Below, piece after piece: positions 43,802 through 53,066 of a stretch of 64,000 bases of DNA. Position 1 is the stretch's first letter. Each line of letters begins with the position of its first letter. The notes under the pieces were generated by a model. The model did no database searches. It worked only from the letters and a program-made list of their open reading frames with translations, and was not told the origin of the DNA. Source of the stretch: Eggerthellaceae bacterium. GTDB lineage: Bacteria; Actinomycetota; Coriobacteriia; Coriobacteriales; Eggerthellaceae. The stretch covers positions 1 through 64,000 of the forward strand of contig WRIR01000007.1 in the NCBI GenBank assembly GCA_009782605.1. Direction: 5' to 3'. Both the position numbers and the translations under genes were made by a program.

Positions 43802-44437
43802 ATGAACAATGAACTTTACGAAAAGCTGACTAAGCTCCAATGGCTGTTACACAGGCAGCAAATACAGGGTTATCGCCAAGGTGAAAACCTTGCGGACGCC
43901 ACAAGGGGACAGGGGCGTATTTTGGCTGTGTTGAAACTGCGGGATGGAATCAGCACAAAGGATTTGGCCTATCTTCTTGGTGTGAGGGTGTCATCACTAA
44001 ACGAATTGCTTTCCAAACTCGAAAAAAGCGGCCATGTCACGCGGGAGCCGTCCGAGCATGATAAACGGGTAATGCTTGTGATGCTAACCGAAAAGGGCAA
44101 ATCTCAACAGGCACAAACAGATAACCCGACGAACGCCAGCGACATTTTCGATTGCCTTACAGAGGACGAGCAAGCGGCTTTCGGCGCATATCTTGACAAG
44201 GTTATCGATGCCCTTGGAGCAAAACTCGGCTTTGATGATGACGAGTTTGAGTGGCTGAAATCCGCACAGGACGAACGCAGCAGGCTGTTTGCCGAAATGA
44301 GCGAACACGGCCGTGGCTTCCACGATTTTCGCGGCGGTCTCAGAGGCATGGGCGGTTTCGGACGCAGGGGCTTCGAGCGGGGCGGTTTCGGACGCCCTAA
44401 CCAGAAGAAAGGCACCGGAAGCGAAGGGGGTGAATAA
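43802..44437 (+). CDS. MarR family transcriptional regulator
   Basis: A 211-residue regulator. The winged helix includes QGRILAVLKLRDGISTKDLAYLLGV, VSSLNELLSKLEKSGHVTREPSEHDKRVM and a dimerising C-terminal helix. An unusual Gly/Arg/Phe-rich tail (about 165-200; RGGLRGMGGFGRRGFERGG) extends beyond the normal end of the family. AGGAGGC precedes the start. It heads an operon with an ABC exporter and probably represses it through the upstream CGGTACCG sites. Confidence 0.9.
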   Translation: MNNELYEKLTKLQWLLHRQQIQGYRQGENLADATRGQGRILAVLKLRDGISTKDLAYLLGVRVSSLNELLSKLEKSGHVTREPSEHDKRVMLVMLTEKGKSQQAQTDNPTNASDIFDCLTEDEQAAFGAYLDKVIDALGAKLGFDDDEFEWLKSAQDERSRLFAEMSEHGRGFHDFRGGLRGMGGFGRRGFERGGFGRPNQKKGTGSEGGE

Positions 44438-44439
44438 TA

Positions 44440-45381
44440 GTGGGCATGATAGAAGTAAACAACTTAGTAAAACAATACAAGGGCGCAAAAACCCCATCGG
44501 TGGACGACATCAGTTTCAAGGTAGACAACGGAGAGTTCTTCGCCTTCCTCGGCCCCAACGGCGCAGGCAAGACGACTACAATCTCGATTTTGACCACGAC
44601 TCTTTCTAAAACATCAGGAGAAGTAAAGATAGCAGGTTTTGATGTAGAAAAAGACGCCCGGCAGGTGCGCGAAAAAGTCGGCATCATTTTCCAACAGCCA
44701 AGCCTTGACCCGCAATTGACAGCAGAGCAGAACATCCGATTCCATGCTTGTTTGTATGGTATGTGCGGTTATCGACCAACATTCAAAATGATGCCGGCCG
44801 CATACCGTAAAAAGGTTTTAGAGTTAGCCGAGATCGTTGGTATCCAAGATGTGCTATTCAGGCCGATCAAAAAATTATCAGGCGGGATGCAGCGGAAACT
44901 AGAAATCATCCGCAGTTTAATCCATACGCCTGATGTGCTGTTCCTTGACGAATCCACACAGGGCTTGGACGCGGTGAGCCGTCGAGGGTTATGGGATTAT
45001 ATCAATGATGTTCGCAATCAATACGGGACAACGATTTTCTTAACCACGCACTATATCGACGAAGCTGAAAATGTCGATAAAGTTTGCTTGATAAACCACG
45101 GGGAAATTGCTGCTTGCTGTTCGCCGGAGGAAATGAAACGGAGCCTGCTGAAACAGGAATTGGTGTTAGACGCAGAGGACAGGACAACGCTGACAAACGA
45201 ACTAACAGCATTGGGACTGACGTTCACGGTGAACGGCCGTGTTATCGTTCCGTACACAGAATCGGCACAGGAAATCATTTCACGTTTGCAAACAAAGCTG
45301 ACGGTGCTGAGAATACATGAGCCTTCATTAGAGGACGCATACGTTGAGTTTTTGAACAAGACAAGGAGGGGCGCGGCATGA
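44440..45381 (+). CDS. ABC transporter ATP-binding protein (ABC-2 export)
   Basis: A 313-residue ATPase. Walker A is GPNGAGKTT, the signature LSGGMQRKLEIIRSL, Walker B VLFLDESTQGLD and the H-loop LTTHYIDEAE are visible. The C-terminal region (about 220-313) is the DUF4162-like part of exporter ATPases. GTG 44440 is best placed relative to the AAGGGGGTG upstream, though ATG 44446 is possible. It lies 2 bp after marR and overlaps the permease by 4 nt. Confidence 0.9.
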   Translation: MGMIEVNNLVKQYKGAKTPSVDDISFKVDNGEFFAFLGPNGAGKTTTISILTTTLSKTSGEVKIAGFDVEKDARQVREKVGIIFQQPSLDPQLTAEQNIRFHACLYGMCGYRPTFKMMPAAYRKKVLELAEIVGIQDVLFRPIKKLSGGMQRKLEIIRSLIHTPDVLFLDESTQGLDAVSRRGLWDYINDVRNQYGTTIFLTTHYIDEAENVDKVCLINHGEIAACCSPEEMKRSLLKQELVLDAEDRTTLTNELTALGLTFTVNGRVIVPYTESAQEIISRLQTKLTVLRIHEPSLEDAYVEFLNKTRRGAA

Positions 45382-46196
45382 GTGAATTAGCATTGACAAG
45401 GAAAAAATCCCGGATATTTCGAGAACTCAATACAGTTCTGACTGTGGCGGCACGGGAAATCACGGTGTTCCTCAAATCTCCAGGAACGGCCATAATGAGC
45501 CTTGCTCTGCCTCTTGTGATGATGGGCATGATTGGCGGAAACCTCATGCAAAACATGGCAGGTGATCTGGGATTTGACTTCGGGCAGTTTATGTTGATCG
45601 GTATGCTTGTGACTATGTTGTTTATGATTACGACAATGGGCATGACGTCACTTGTGGATGACCACGACATTGACTTTAACCAGGAAATGCTGGTGTCGCC
45701 GGTATCCCGCTATTCTTTGGTTGTCGGTAAAATCCTCGGCGGCTCATTTGCTGCTATTGTAAGTATGGCGGGGACCTTGCTCGTGGGATTGTTGATGGGA
45801 ATTACATTGCCGCTTGGAAAATTGCTGTTGGTTTTGGCGCTGGCGCCTTTGATGTGCCTCTCCGGCGGGGCTCTTGCCATGATTTTTATCGGACTGATAA
45901 AAAACAAGAAGGCAGCAAATTTAGCGGTCATGCTCATCACTATGCCGCAGATGTTTTTGTCTGGCGCAATCATTCCCATAGCTAGTTCCAGTGGAGTGCT
46001 TCTTGTTTTAAGCAGGCTGATGCCCATGACCTATTGTCTTGACTTGACTCGTGCTGTTGTTTACTCGGGGAGTGCCGAATACTCAAGTGTAGTGATGTTT
46101 AATCCCCTAATCAATTTTGCCGTAATAATATCTTTAACGGTGGTCTGCTTAGTAATAGGCACGCTTTTCTTCGCAAGGTCGGAAAAGAACCTATAG
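45378..46196 (+). CDS. ABC-2 type exporter permease
   Basis: A 272-residue membrane protein with six predicted helices. Typical features are the cytoplasmic N-terminus leading into FLKSPGTAIMSLALPLVMMG, the segment SLVDDHDIDFNQEMLVSPVSR, and the helices MFLSGAIIPIASSS and IISLTVVCLVIGTLFF. It forms an exporter with the ATPase; a drug-type substrate is suggested by the MarR control. ATGA overlap couples it to the ATPase gene. Confidence 0.9.
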   Translation: MSELALTRKKSRIFRELNTVLTVAAREITVFLKSPGTAIMSLALPLVMMGMIGGNLMQNMAGDLGFDFGQFMLIGMLVTMLFMITTMGMTSLVDDHDIDFNQEMLVSPVSRYSLVVGKILGGSFAAIVSMAGTLLVGLLMGITLPLGKLLLVLALAPLMCLSGGALAMIFIGLIKNKKAANLAVMLITMPQMFLSGAIIPIASSSGVLLVLSRLMPMTYCLDLTRAVVYSGSAEYSSVVMFNPLINFAVIISLTVVCLVIGTLFFARSEKNL

Positions 46197-46293
46197 AAGA
46201 TCAAAGAGGAGAAGACAGAAGGAGACAAGGAGGAAAAGGCACCGTCAACTTCCGTCCCTTGTTTCCCCTTCAACCTCGACACCCGACGAGGGG

Positions 46294-46342
46294 CTAGGCC
46301 GACAAGCGGTTAGGCCGACCTGGGACTAGGCCGACCTGGGGC
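46294..46342. repeat. Three tandem 16-bp repeats at the focA end
   Basis: Units beginning TAGGCCGAC at 46295, 46311 and 46327, the last two nearly identical (CTGGGAC / CTGGGGC). They span the stop codon of the formate/nitrite channel gene. Confidence 0.6.
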
Positions 46343-47147
46343 GGGAGTGGGTGTAGTAGAGCAGCAGGCCGACAAGGAGGCCGCCGACGATGTTGCCCAG
46401 GGTCACAGGGACGAGGTTCGCGGTGAAGAAGGTGGCGAAGTCGAGCACCGCCGCATCCACGCCCGCCTCGGCGATGAGCGGCGTGTAGGCCGGGTTCAAA
46501 TTGGCAAGGATGCCCGCCGGGATGTAGTACATGTTGGCGACGCAGTGCTCGAAGCCCGACACCACGAAGGCCATGATAGGCAGGTAAAGGCCGAGTATCT
46601 TGCCCGCGGTGTCCTGCGCTGAGCTGCCCATGTAGATGGCGAGGCATACGAGGGTGTTGCAGAAGATGCCCAGCACGAAGGCGTTCGCCCAGGGCAGGCT
46701 GCTCTTGGCGGCCGCGACCTTGGCCGTGTAGACCGCCAGCGCCTTGGCTCCTATGTCCATCTGCCCGAAGAAGGCCATGAGCGCGGCGATGGTCACCGCC
46801 CCCAGGAAATTGCCGACGTAGACGAGCGCCCAGTTGCGGGCGAGCCCCGCCCAGCTTATCTTCTTCTCGATGACCGCGGTGACCATGAGCACGTTGCCGG
46901 TGAAGAGCTCGGTGCCTAAGATAATTACCATGCAGATTCCCACCGGGAACACGAGCGCCGTCACCAGCCGGACCAGGCCGACGTTGTCCAGGGCGTGGAC
47001 CGCCGTTGACGAGGCAACCGCGCCGAAGGCGATGAAGGCCCCCGCCGCGAAGCCCAAGACAAGCAGGCGCCACGCGGGGGAGTTCGCCTTGCCGACCGAG
47101 GCCTCCATGTAGTTGTCACAGATCTGAATCGGGTTGAACATCGCCAT
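46326..47147 (-). CDS. Formate/nitrite transporter family channel (FocA/NirC)
   Basis: A 273-residue membrane channel with six predicted helices. The family pattern is clear from VVSSTAVHALDN-like regions (AVASSTAVHALDNVG), FPVGICMVIILGTELFTGN and NMYYIPAGILAN. FocA moves formate, NirC nitrite, and other members hydrosulfide; the ion is not settled from sequence. Its ATG overlaps the coaX stop by one base (TAATG), so the two are translationally coupled. Confidence 0.9.
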   Translation of the reverse strand: MAMFNPIQICDNYMEASVGKANSPAWRLLVLGFAAGAFIAFGAVASSTAVHALDNVGLVRLVTALVFPVGICMVIILGTELFTGNVLMVTAVIEKKISWAGLARNWALVYVGNFLGAVTIAALMAFFGQMDIGAKALAVYTAKVAAAKSSLPWANAFVLGIFCNTLVCLAIYMGSSAQDTAGKILGLYLPIMAFVVSGFEHCVANMYYIPAGILANLNPAYTPLIAEAGVDAAVLDFATFFTANLVPVTLGNIVGGLLVGLLLYYTHSRPRSA

Positions 47148-47950
47148 TACTCCACGTTCCCTTCTCTTGAGGCCTTCCGGCCCGCGCCGCAGCTGTGATA
47201 GATAAGCCTCAAGCCCTCAAGTGTCAGTTCCGGGTTGACGTCGGATATGGTCGTGGAGGCCTTCGCCACCGTCGAGGACAGCCCCCCGGTCGCTATGACC
47301 GGAGCCTCGTAGCCCAGCTCGGCGAAGACCCGCCGGACGAGCCCGTCTGCGCGGTCGGCCTCGCCGTAGACGATGCCGGAACGCACCGCCTCTTCCGTGG
47401 TGCGGCCGATGGCGTTTGACGGGCCGGTCAGCTCGGTTGCGGAAAGCCGTGACGCATGTGTGAACAGGGCTGCGGCAGAGGTCTCCATGCCCGGCGCAAT
47501 GATGCCGCCGACAAGGAAGCCCTCCTTGTCGATTATCTCGATGTTGGTGGCGGTGCCGAAATCCACCACGACGACCGGCGCACCGTAGCGGGCGACCGCC
47601 GCAACCGCGTCGGCCACCCGGTCGGCGCCGATCTCGGCAGGGTTGCGGTAGCTCGTCTTGAACAGGGGGCTGGCCGTCTCGGCGTTCACCACCAGGGTCT
47701 CGTACCCCAGCATGCTTGAGCAGGCCTCCAGCCACGAGGCCGTGAGGCGCGGCACCACCGAGGCGAGCGCCGCCCCGCAGACCGCATCCTCTGCCAGGCC
47801 CTCGGCCCGGAAATAGGCGAGCAGCTTTATCCGTACCTCGTCAGCCGTGTAGGTCTTGTTCGTGGTCATGCGCCATTTGTGGCGCAGCGCCTCCCCCTCG
47901 TACAGGCCGAGGGCCGTCTGCGTGTTCCCGACATCAACAGTAAGTAACAT
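47147..47950 (-). CDS. coaX: Type III pantothenate kinase
   Basis: A 267-residue CoaX enzyme that phosphorylates pantothenate in the first step of CoA synthesis and is not feedback-inhibited. Motifs are DVGNTQTALGLYEG at the N-terminus, GADRVADAVAA, VVVDFGTATNIEIID and GGIIAPGMETSA. It is cotranscribed with the formate/nitrite channel gene downstream. Confidence 0.95.
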   Translation of the reverse strand: MLLTVDVGNTQTALGLYEGEALRHKWRMTTNKTYTADEVRIKLLAYFRAEGLAEDAVCGAALASVVPRLTASWLEACSSMLGYETLVVNAETASPLFKTSYRNPAEIGADRVADAVAAVARYGAPVVVVDFGTATNIEIIDKEGFLVGGIIAPGMETSAAALFTHASRLSATELTGPSNAIGRTTEEAVRSGIVYGEADRADGLVRRVFAELGYEAPVIATGGLSSTVAKASTTISDVNPELTLEGLRLIYHSCGAGRKASREGNVE

Positions 47951-48096
47951 ATTCCTGACAATCCTTCCCGGGAGATTTCATTGCCCTTCTTCACCGGGCT
48001 CCTGAATGCTATCATAAGACCGCTTGGCGCTACAGGACCACTCAGGCTACCGAGCGATTTTTTTGCCGAACAACGAGCCACACCGAAAGGTCGACC

Positions 48097-48795
48097 ATGA
48101 GCGAAACGCCGAACCGCATCCTTGTCGTTGACGACGAGCCCTCTATCACCGAATTTGTCAGCTACGCACTGAAGCGGGAAGGCTTCTCGGTCGACGTGGT
48201 CGACAACGGCGAGGACGCCTTTGCGCTTGCGATGGCGAACCCCTACGACCTGTTTGTGCTCGACATCATGCTTCCAGGCATGGACGGCTACGACCTGTGC
48301 CGCCGGCTCCGTGCGAAGACCACCGCACCGGTCCTGTTCCTTTCTGCCCGCGACACAGAGCTTGACAAGGTCGTCGGCCTTGAGATAGGCGGCGACGACT
48401 ACCTGGCGAAGCCCTTCGGTGTCCGCGAGTTGATAGCCCGCGTCCGAGCCCTCTTGCGCCGCGGGTTTGGGAAGGATCCCCAGGGTTCCAGCAGCGCTAT
48501 CACCGCGAGCGGAATCACGCTTGACGAGGACGCCCATGTCGCAACGGGGGCCTCGGGGGACATCGACCTCACACCGCGCGAGTTCGAGCTGTTGGCGAGC
48601 CTCATGAGGAATGCCGGGAAGGTAGTCTCGCGCGAGGACCTGCTGCGCGATGCCTGGGGCTGGGAGTACCTCACCGAGACGAAGACGGTCGACACGCACA
48701 TCAAGCGCCTGCGCGACAAGATCGAGGCGGCCGGCTACCATTCGACGCTCGTCGAGACCGTCCGCGGCTACGGCTACCGCTTCAAGCAGCAATAG
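48097..48795 (+). CDS. OmpR-family response regulator
   Basis: A 232-residue regulator. The receiver domain has DDEPS, the phospho-acceptor Asp in LFVLDIMLPGMDG, LSARD and YLAKPFG. The C-terminal winged helix has LTPREFELLASLMRN and TVDTHIKRLRDKIE. It is followed after 8 bp by its sensor kinase. The signal and targets are unknown. Confidence 0.95.
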   Translation: MSETPNRILVVDDEPSITEFVSYALKREGFSVDVVDNGEDAFALAMANPYDLFVLDIMLPGMDGYDLCRRLRAKTTAPVLFLSARDTELDKVVGLEIGGDDYLAKPFGVRELIARVRALLRRGFGKDPQGSSSAITASGITLDEDAHVATGASGDIDLTPREFELLASLMRNAGKVVSREDLLRDAWGWEYLTETKTVDTHIKRLRDKIEAAGYHSTLVETVRGYGYRFKQQ

Positions 48796-48803
48796 CAGGG
48801 GGC

Positions 48804-49832
48804 GTGAAAAGGATACAGACATATTTCGCCCTCCTGTCAACCCTGCTTATGCTCTTTGCGGGGATAGCCGCCACGCTCCTTTCCATCCTCTTCTTCAACA
48901 CCGATCCGCGGGCCTTCCTCCTTCTGATTCCGGCAACCATCGTCGTCTTCTTCCTCAGCCTGGTGGTTGGATACTTCTTCACCGACCCCCTCCGCATCCT
49001 CGAACAGACGACCAGCGCCTTCATCAGCAGCGGCTCCCCCCTGCAGTTCACGGCAAAGGGCCAGCTTTTCGAGGCCGACCGCCTTTCGGAGAACTTCGAG
49101 GAACTGGCGGAAGTGGCCAAGGCCCAGCAGACGAACCTCATGCTCAAGGAGAAACGCCGGACGGCCTTCATCAGCGACGTCGCCCACGAGCTGCGCACCC
49201 CCCTCACGGCGATACACGGCAACGGCGAGATGCTGCTCGACCCAAACCTGCCTCCCGAGCTCCACGACAAGTTCTGTAACATCATCATCAACGAAAGCGA
49301 GCGCCTGGGGCGCTTGACGAACGATCTTCTGACCCTGCAGCAGATAGAGAACGACGCGGCCCTGACCCAGCTGGAACGCATCAACCTCCACAACCTTGCG
49401 CGGGAGGTGCTCGACATCCTGGCCCACACGCTGCGCGACCGCGGGGCGAACACGCAGGTCGTCGGCGAGGCCCCCGACGTCTTGGGCAATGCCGACCGCC
49501 TGAAGCAGGTCATCTCGAACCTCGTGGACAACGCAAGCCGCTTTATCGCCCCGGACGGGCACGTCACCGTCGAGCTGTTCGGCATGAAGGGGAACGCGAT
49601 CATCGCCGTGAAGGACGACGGCGAAGGCTTCGGGGACATAGACCCTCAGCTCCTGTTCGACCGCTTCTACCGCACCGACACCTCCCGCAGCCGCAACACG
49701 GGCGGCGCCGGGCTGGGGCTTTCCATCGTCAAGTCCATCGTCGAGGCCCACGACGGCACCGTCGAGGCTATCAACCTGCCCGATGGCGGCGCCTGCTTCA
49801 TCGTCGCCCTCCCCGCCATCCCCGCAGAATAA
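48804..49832 (+). CDS. Sensor histidine kinase
   Basis: A 342-residue membrane kinase. Two transmembrane helices (about 8-30 and 35-60) surround a very short loop, so it probably senses within the membrane. A HAMP-like linker leads to the HisKA motif FISDVAHELRTPL (His near residue 125) and the ATPase motifs QVISNLVDNASRF, DDGEGF and GGAGLGLSIVKSI. GTG 48804 is the start. It pairs with the preceding response regulator. Confidence 0.94.
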   Translation: MKRIQTYFALLSTLLMLFAGIAATLLSILFFNTDPRAFLLLIPATIVVFFLSLVVGYFFTDPLRILEQTTSAFISSGSPLQFTAKGQLFEADRLSENFEELAEVAKAQQTNLMLKEKRRTAFISDVAHELRTPLTAIHGNGEMLLDPNLPPELHDKFCNIIINESERLGRLTNDLLTLQQIENDAALTQLERINLHNLAREVLDILAHTLRDRGANTQVVGEAPDVLGNADRLKQVISNLVDNASRFIAPDGHVTVELFGMKGNAIIAVKDDGEGFGDIDPQLLFDRFYRTDTSRSRNTGGAGLGLSIVKSIVEAHDGTVEAINLPDGGACFIVALPAIPAE

Positions 49833-49835
49833 GCG

Positions 49836-49876
49836 GCGGGGACAACTCATGGCAACTCACGGGACCTGCCCCCAGG
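49836..49876. repeat. GGGAC-type imperfect palindrome
   Basis: AACTCACGGGACCTGCCCCC and AGGGGTTCCCGCG form a partial dyad between the convergent kinase and bioY genes. The AACTCACGGG...GTTCCCGCG pattern resembles the element at the recQ end. Confidence 0.5.
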
Positions 49877-49888
49877 GGTTCCCGCGTC

Positions 49889-50509
49889 TCACTTCAGGGC
49901 GCGGGCGACTGCTTGGGCGGTGAGGACTGCGGCGACCGTCTTGACGATGTCGATGACTATGAAGGGGGCGACGCCGACGGCGAAGGCGGCACTCGGGGCC
50001 ATGCCGGTGACGAAGACGAGCTGGAGCCAGCCGAAGAGGTACATGAAGGCCATGAAGACGAGCGCCGCCGTCACACTGAGGGCAAAGCCCCGCCTTCCCG
50101 AGAGGTACCGGACAGGCTGCGTGTCCCTGAAGCCCCGGGTGCCCGCCACCCGTCCCCGCCTTGCGCCCACAACCCTCAGAAGCACGAGGGCCCCGACCGC
50201 GCCTGCGAGGAAGCCCCACAGAAAGCCGCCGGTCGGGCCCGCTATGACCCCGAGCCCTCCCCGCATCGCGGAAAAGACGGGAAGCCCTATCGTGCCAAGA
50301 AGCAGGTAGACAACCAGCGACAGCAGGTATTGGCGGGGGGTGAGGAACAGCAGGGCGAAGACTAGCACGAAGACCTGCAGGGTGACCGGGACCACCCCGA
50401 TGGGTATGGTTATCCACGCCGAGACCGTCATCAGCGCGATGGTCAGGCCGCAAAACACGGCGGTTTGTGTGCGCGAAGACAGGCGCGAGTCCGTCCTATC
50501 AGCTATCAT
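49889..50509 (-). CDS. bioY: Biotin transporter substrate-binding subunit BioY
   Basis: A 206-residue membrane protein, the S component of an ECF biotin importer. Six hydrophobic segments are present, with the family patterns LTIALMTVSAWITIPIGVVPVTLQ, LLLGTIGLPVFSAMRGGLGVIAGPTGGFLWGFL and APFIVIDIVKTVAAVLTA. The shared energising ECF genes are not in this window. birA, for biotin attachment, lies about 2 kb away. Confidence 0.94.
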   Translation of the reverse strand: MIADRTDSRLSSRTQTAVFCGLTIALMTVSAWITIPIGVVPVTLQVFVLVFALLFLTPRQYLLSLVVYLLLGTIGLPVFSAMRGGLGVIAGPTGGFLWGFLAGAVGALVLLRVVGARRGRVAGTRGFRDTQPVRYLSGRRGFALSVTAALVFMAFMYLFGWLQLVFVTGMAPSAAFAVGVAPFIVIDIVKTVAAVLTAQAVARALK

Positions 50510-50606
50510 GGCAACCTCGATTCCCTGTGTTGGCGTCCTGCCTTTGTCGTGTCCCTATCTAGCCCCGCCCAGCTCTGCCCCCGCCTGCCCCTGCCTTTTC
50601 CCTCCC

Positions 50607-52106
50607 TTATGCGTCGTCATAGGAAAGGTATTTCGCCCTGACCTCGCCCCGCTCAAGCTTTTTGAGGCGCCTCATCTCGAAGGCCGTGAAGATGCCCGTT
50701 GTGAACACCGCGAGGAAGTCGGCGACCGGAGCGCCGAAGCAAAGCGCCTCCAAGCTGTTGAACTGCGGAAATGCCTGCGGTAGCAGCTCCGGCAAAAATA
50801 CCAGGAGCGGCAGGAGGAAGATGATCTGGCGCGTCAGGGTGAGCAGGACCGACTTCAGCGGCTGCCCCGTTGCCTGGAAGTAGTTCGACCCGACGACCTG
50901 GAAGCCGATAAAGGGCATCAGGAGCAGCTGCACCTTCAGGGCGAACACCGTGAAATCGACGAGGCCTTCATGCCGGATGCCGAAGACCCCCACGATCGCC
51001 TCGGGGAACAGGTGGACGAGGACCCACATGATAAGACACAGCACCGTCGAGCCCGCAACTCCGTACCAGAAGGTCTTCCGGACGCGGTCGATCAGCTGTG
51101 CTCCGTAGTTGAAGCCGATGAGCGGCTGGATCGCAACGGCGACCCCGAAGACGGGAAGCAGACAGAACATGCTGATGCGCTGCACCACGCCGAGAGACGC
51201 AAGCGCGTCGTCAGAGCCGAGCGGGCTTGCGGCGCCGTAGAGCACCAGGAGGTGGTTGAGGACGAAGCCGACGACCGCAACGCCCGCCTGGACGAAGAAG
51301 CTCGCCGTTCCCAGAGAGAGGATCATCCTCATGACCTGCGGGTGGGGCCTCATGTAGCGCAGGTGCAGGCGCAACGGCACGTTCTTGGTGACGGTGAAGT
51401 ACCACAGCACCGCCGCGCACGACGCCGCCTGCCCGCAGACTATCGCCCAGGCGCTCCCCTCGACCCCCCCGTCGAGGCGGACGACAAAGAGGTAGCTGAA
51501 ACAGATGCAGGCGGCCGCGCCGATGACCATCGTGCCCAAGGCGCGGTTCGGCGCGCCCGCGGTGCGGATGAAGTTGTTCACGCCCATGCCGATGCACTGG
51601 AAGACGAAGCCGAAGGATATGATGCGGATGAAGGAGGCCGCGTAGGGGCGGACCTCGTCGGTCGCGCTTGAGAGCGTAAGCAGGCCGTTCAAGATGAAGG
51701 GCGTTACGGCGCACACGACGATGATTGCCGAGACGGCCACACTCAGGGTCACCGTGTTGCCCAGGCTGACCTCTGCGTCGACGCGCTTCCCCTCTCCGAG
51801 GCGCAGGGCCGCCAGGGCGTTGCCTCCGACGCCGACGAGCATGGCAAGCGCGATGAAGACTATCATGATAGGGTTCGCCACCGTCATCGCGGAAAGGCCG
51901 ACCTCTCCCACGGCCTGCCCCAGGAAGATGGAGGCAATGACGTTGTAGGCCCCGTTGACGAGCATCCCGGCAATCGAGGGGATGGCGAATTCGGTGATGA
52001 GCCGGGGGATGGAGGCGGTGCCCATGCGGGTCACCTTGTCGTCACGCTGAGGGTTCTTTGGGTCGTGGCCCAAAGGAGCGCCGGTGCTTTCCCCGCCGAC
52101 CCTCAA
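50607..52106 (-). CDS. MATE family efflux transporter
   Basis: A 499-residue exporter with 12 predicted helices. The family pattern IPRLITEFAIPSIAGMLVNGAYNVIASIFLG is at the N-terminus, and both halves carry MATE repeats (VQRISMFCLLPVFGVAVAIQPLIGFNYGA). It probably exports cationic drugs in exchange for Na+ or H+. The start could be 52025 (AAGGTGA upstream), but KVTRMG before it fits the family. It lies downstream of birA in the same direction. Confidence 0.92.
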   Translation of the reverse strand: MRVGGESTGAPLGHDPKNPQRDDKVTRMGTASIPRLITEFAIPSIAGMLVNGAYNVIASIFLGQAVGEVGLSAMTVANPIMIVFIALAMLVGVGGNALAALRLGEGKRVDAEVSLGNTVTLSVAVSAIIVVCAVTPFILNGLLTLSSATDEVRPYAASFIRIISFGFVFQCIGMGVNNFIRTAGAPNRALGTMVIGAAACICFSYLFVVRLDGGVEGSAWAIVCGQAASCAAVLWYFTVTKNVPLRLHLRYMRPHPQVMRMILSLGTASFFVQAGVAVVGFVLNHLLVLYGAASPLGSDDALASLGVVQRISMFCLLPVFGVAVAIQPLIGFNYGAQLIDRVRKTFWYGVAGSTVLCLIMWVLVHLFPEAIVGVFGIRHEGLVDFTVFALKVQLLLMPFIGFQVVGSNYFQATGQPLKSVLLTLTRQIIFLLPLLVFLPELLPQAFPQFNSLEALCFGAPVADFLAVFTTGIFTAFEMRRLKKLERGEVRAKYLSYDDA

Positions 52107-52169
52107 GGACAGTTTCGCAGTTTTCAGAAATCACCTCCGAACCTTCATATATATGGCTTCGTATGGCCC

Positions 52170-53066
52170 TCATATAAGATGGACCTCTCCAGAATGCACA
52201 GGGGTCACGCTACCCCGGGCATCGAGCAGGGAGAGGCGTCCCTGCGCGTCAACGCCGCAGGCCCTTCCCTCATGCAAGACCCCGTCTGCCGGGGAAAGGA
52301 GCCGGACCGTCTGCCCCCGCAAGGCGGCATGGGCCTGGTACTCGTCCCTCACCGAGGCAAAGCCCCCGTCGAGCCATTGATGGTAGAGGCGAACGGTCTC
52401 AGAAAGCAGGGCTGCTGCTGCCTCCTCGTAAAAGGCCGCCTGGCTGGCAGTCAGGCCGTCCGGATGCGCGGAAGCCGGCAGGTCGTCCCTTTGCATGAGG
52501 GTTACAGCGTACGCCGGAATGTATCTCCCATCAAGGGCCTGCGCCTGGGCGGGTTGGAAAAGGTTGAGCCCGATGCCGACGCACAAGGCCCCGTCAACCG
52601 CCTCAAGCGATATGCCGCACAGCTTCCCCTGTGCGCAGACGACATCGTTGGGCCATTTCAACTGGATGGGGAAGGTGCAGCCCTGCGCGACGAGCGCGTT
52701 GCGGGCCGCCAGCGCAAGGACGAGGCTTAAGGTGGGGGTTTCCTGGAGCGGTTTTCCCCGGTCGAGCGGACGGAGCAGAAGCGACAGGTAGAGGCCTCCG
52801 GGAGGGCTTGCCCAAAAGCGCCCCTGCCGCCCATAGCCGTCCGTCTGCTCGAAGGCGATGACGGCCCGCCCCTCGGGCGCCTGCCCCCGGATGGCCTCCT
52901 TGACCACCTCGTTGGTCGAGGCGACGGAGTCGAGGCAGGCAAGGTCGAGGAAGCTGGCAGCCCGGGCGCCCAGCCTGCCTTCGATGGCGCGGGTGTCGGG
53001 GCGCACCCGGTTTTCCTGGTGCCCTGGGTGTGCCTGGTGCGTCTGATGTGCCTGGGGCCCCGACAT
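52170..53066 (-). CDS. birA: Biotin-[acetyl-CoA-carboxylase] ligase BirA
   Basis: A 298-residue biotin protein ligase without the N-terminal DNA-binding domain. The catalytic motif appears as GYGRQGRFWASPPGGLYLS, and LKWPNDVVCAQGKLCGISLE with the lysine is intact. A small C-terminal SH3-like domain follows. A His/Gln-rich leader of about 25 residues suggests the real start may be later. It abuts the folP-folK gene. Confidence 0.93.
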   Translation of the reverse strand: MSGPQAHQTHQAHPGHQENRVRPDTRAIEGRLGARAASFLDLACLDSVASTNEVVKEAIRGQAPEGRAVIAFEQTDGYGRQGRFWASPPGGLYLSLLLRPLDRGKPLQETPTLSLVLALAARNALVAQGCTFPIQLKWPNDVVCAQGKLCGISLEAVDGALCVGIGLNLFQPAQAQALDGRYIPAYAVTLMQRDDLPASAHPDGLTASQAAFYEEAAAALLSETVRLYHQWLDGGFASVRDEYQAHAALRGQTVRLLSPADGVLHEGRACGVDAQGRLSLLDARGSVTPVHSGEVHLI

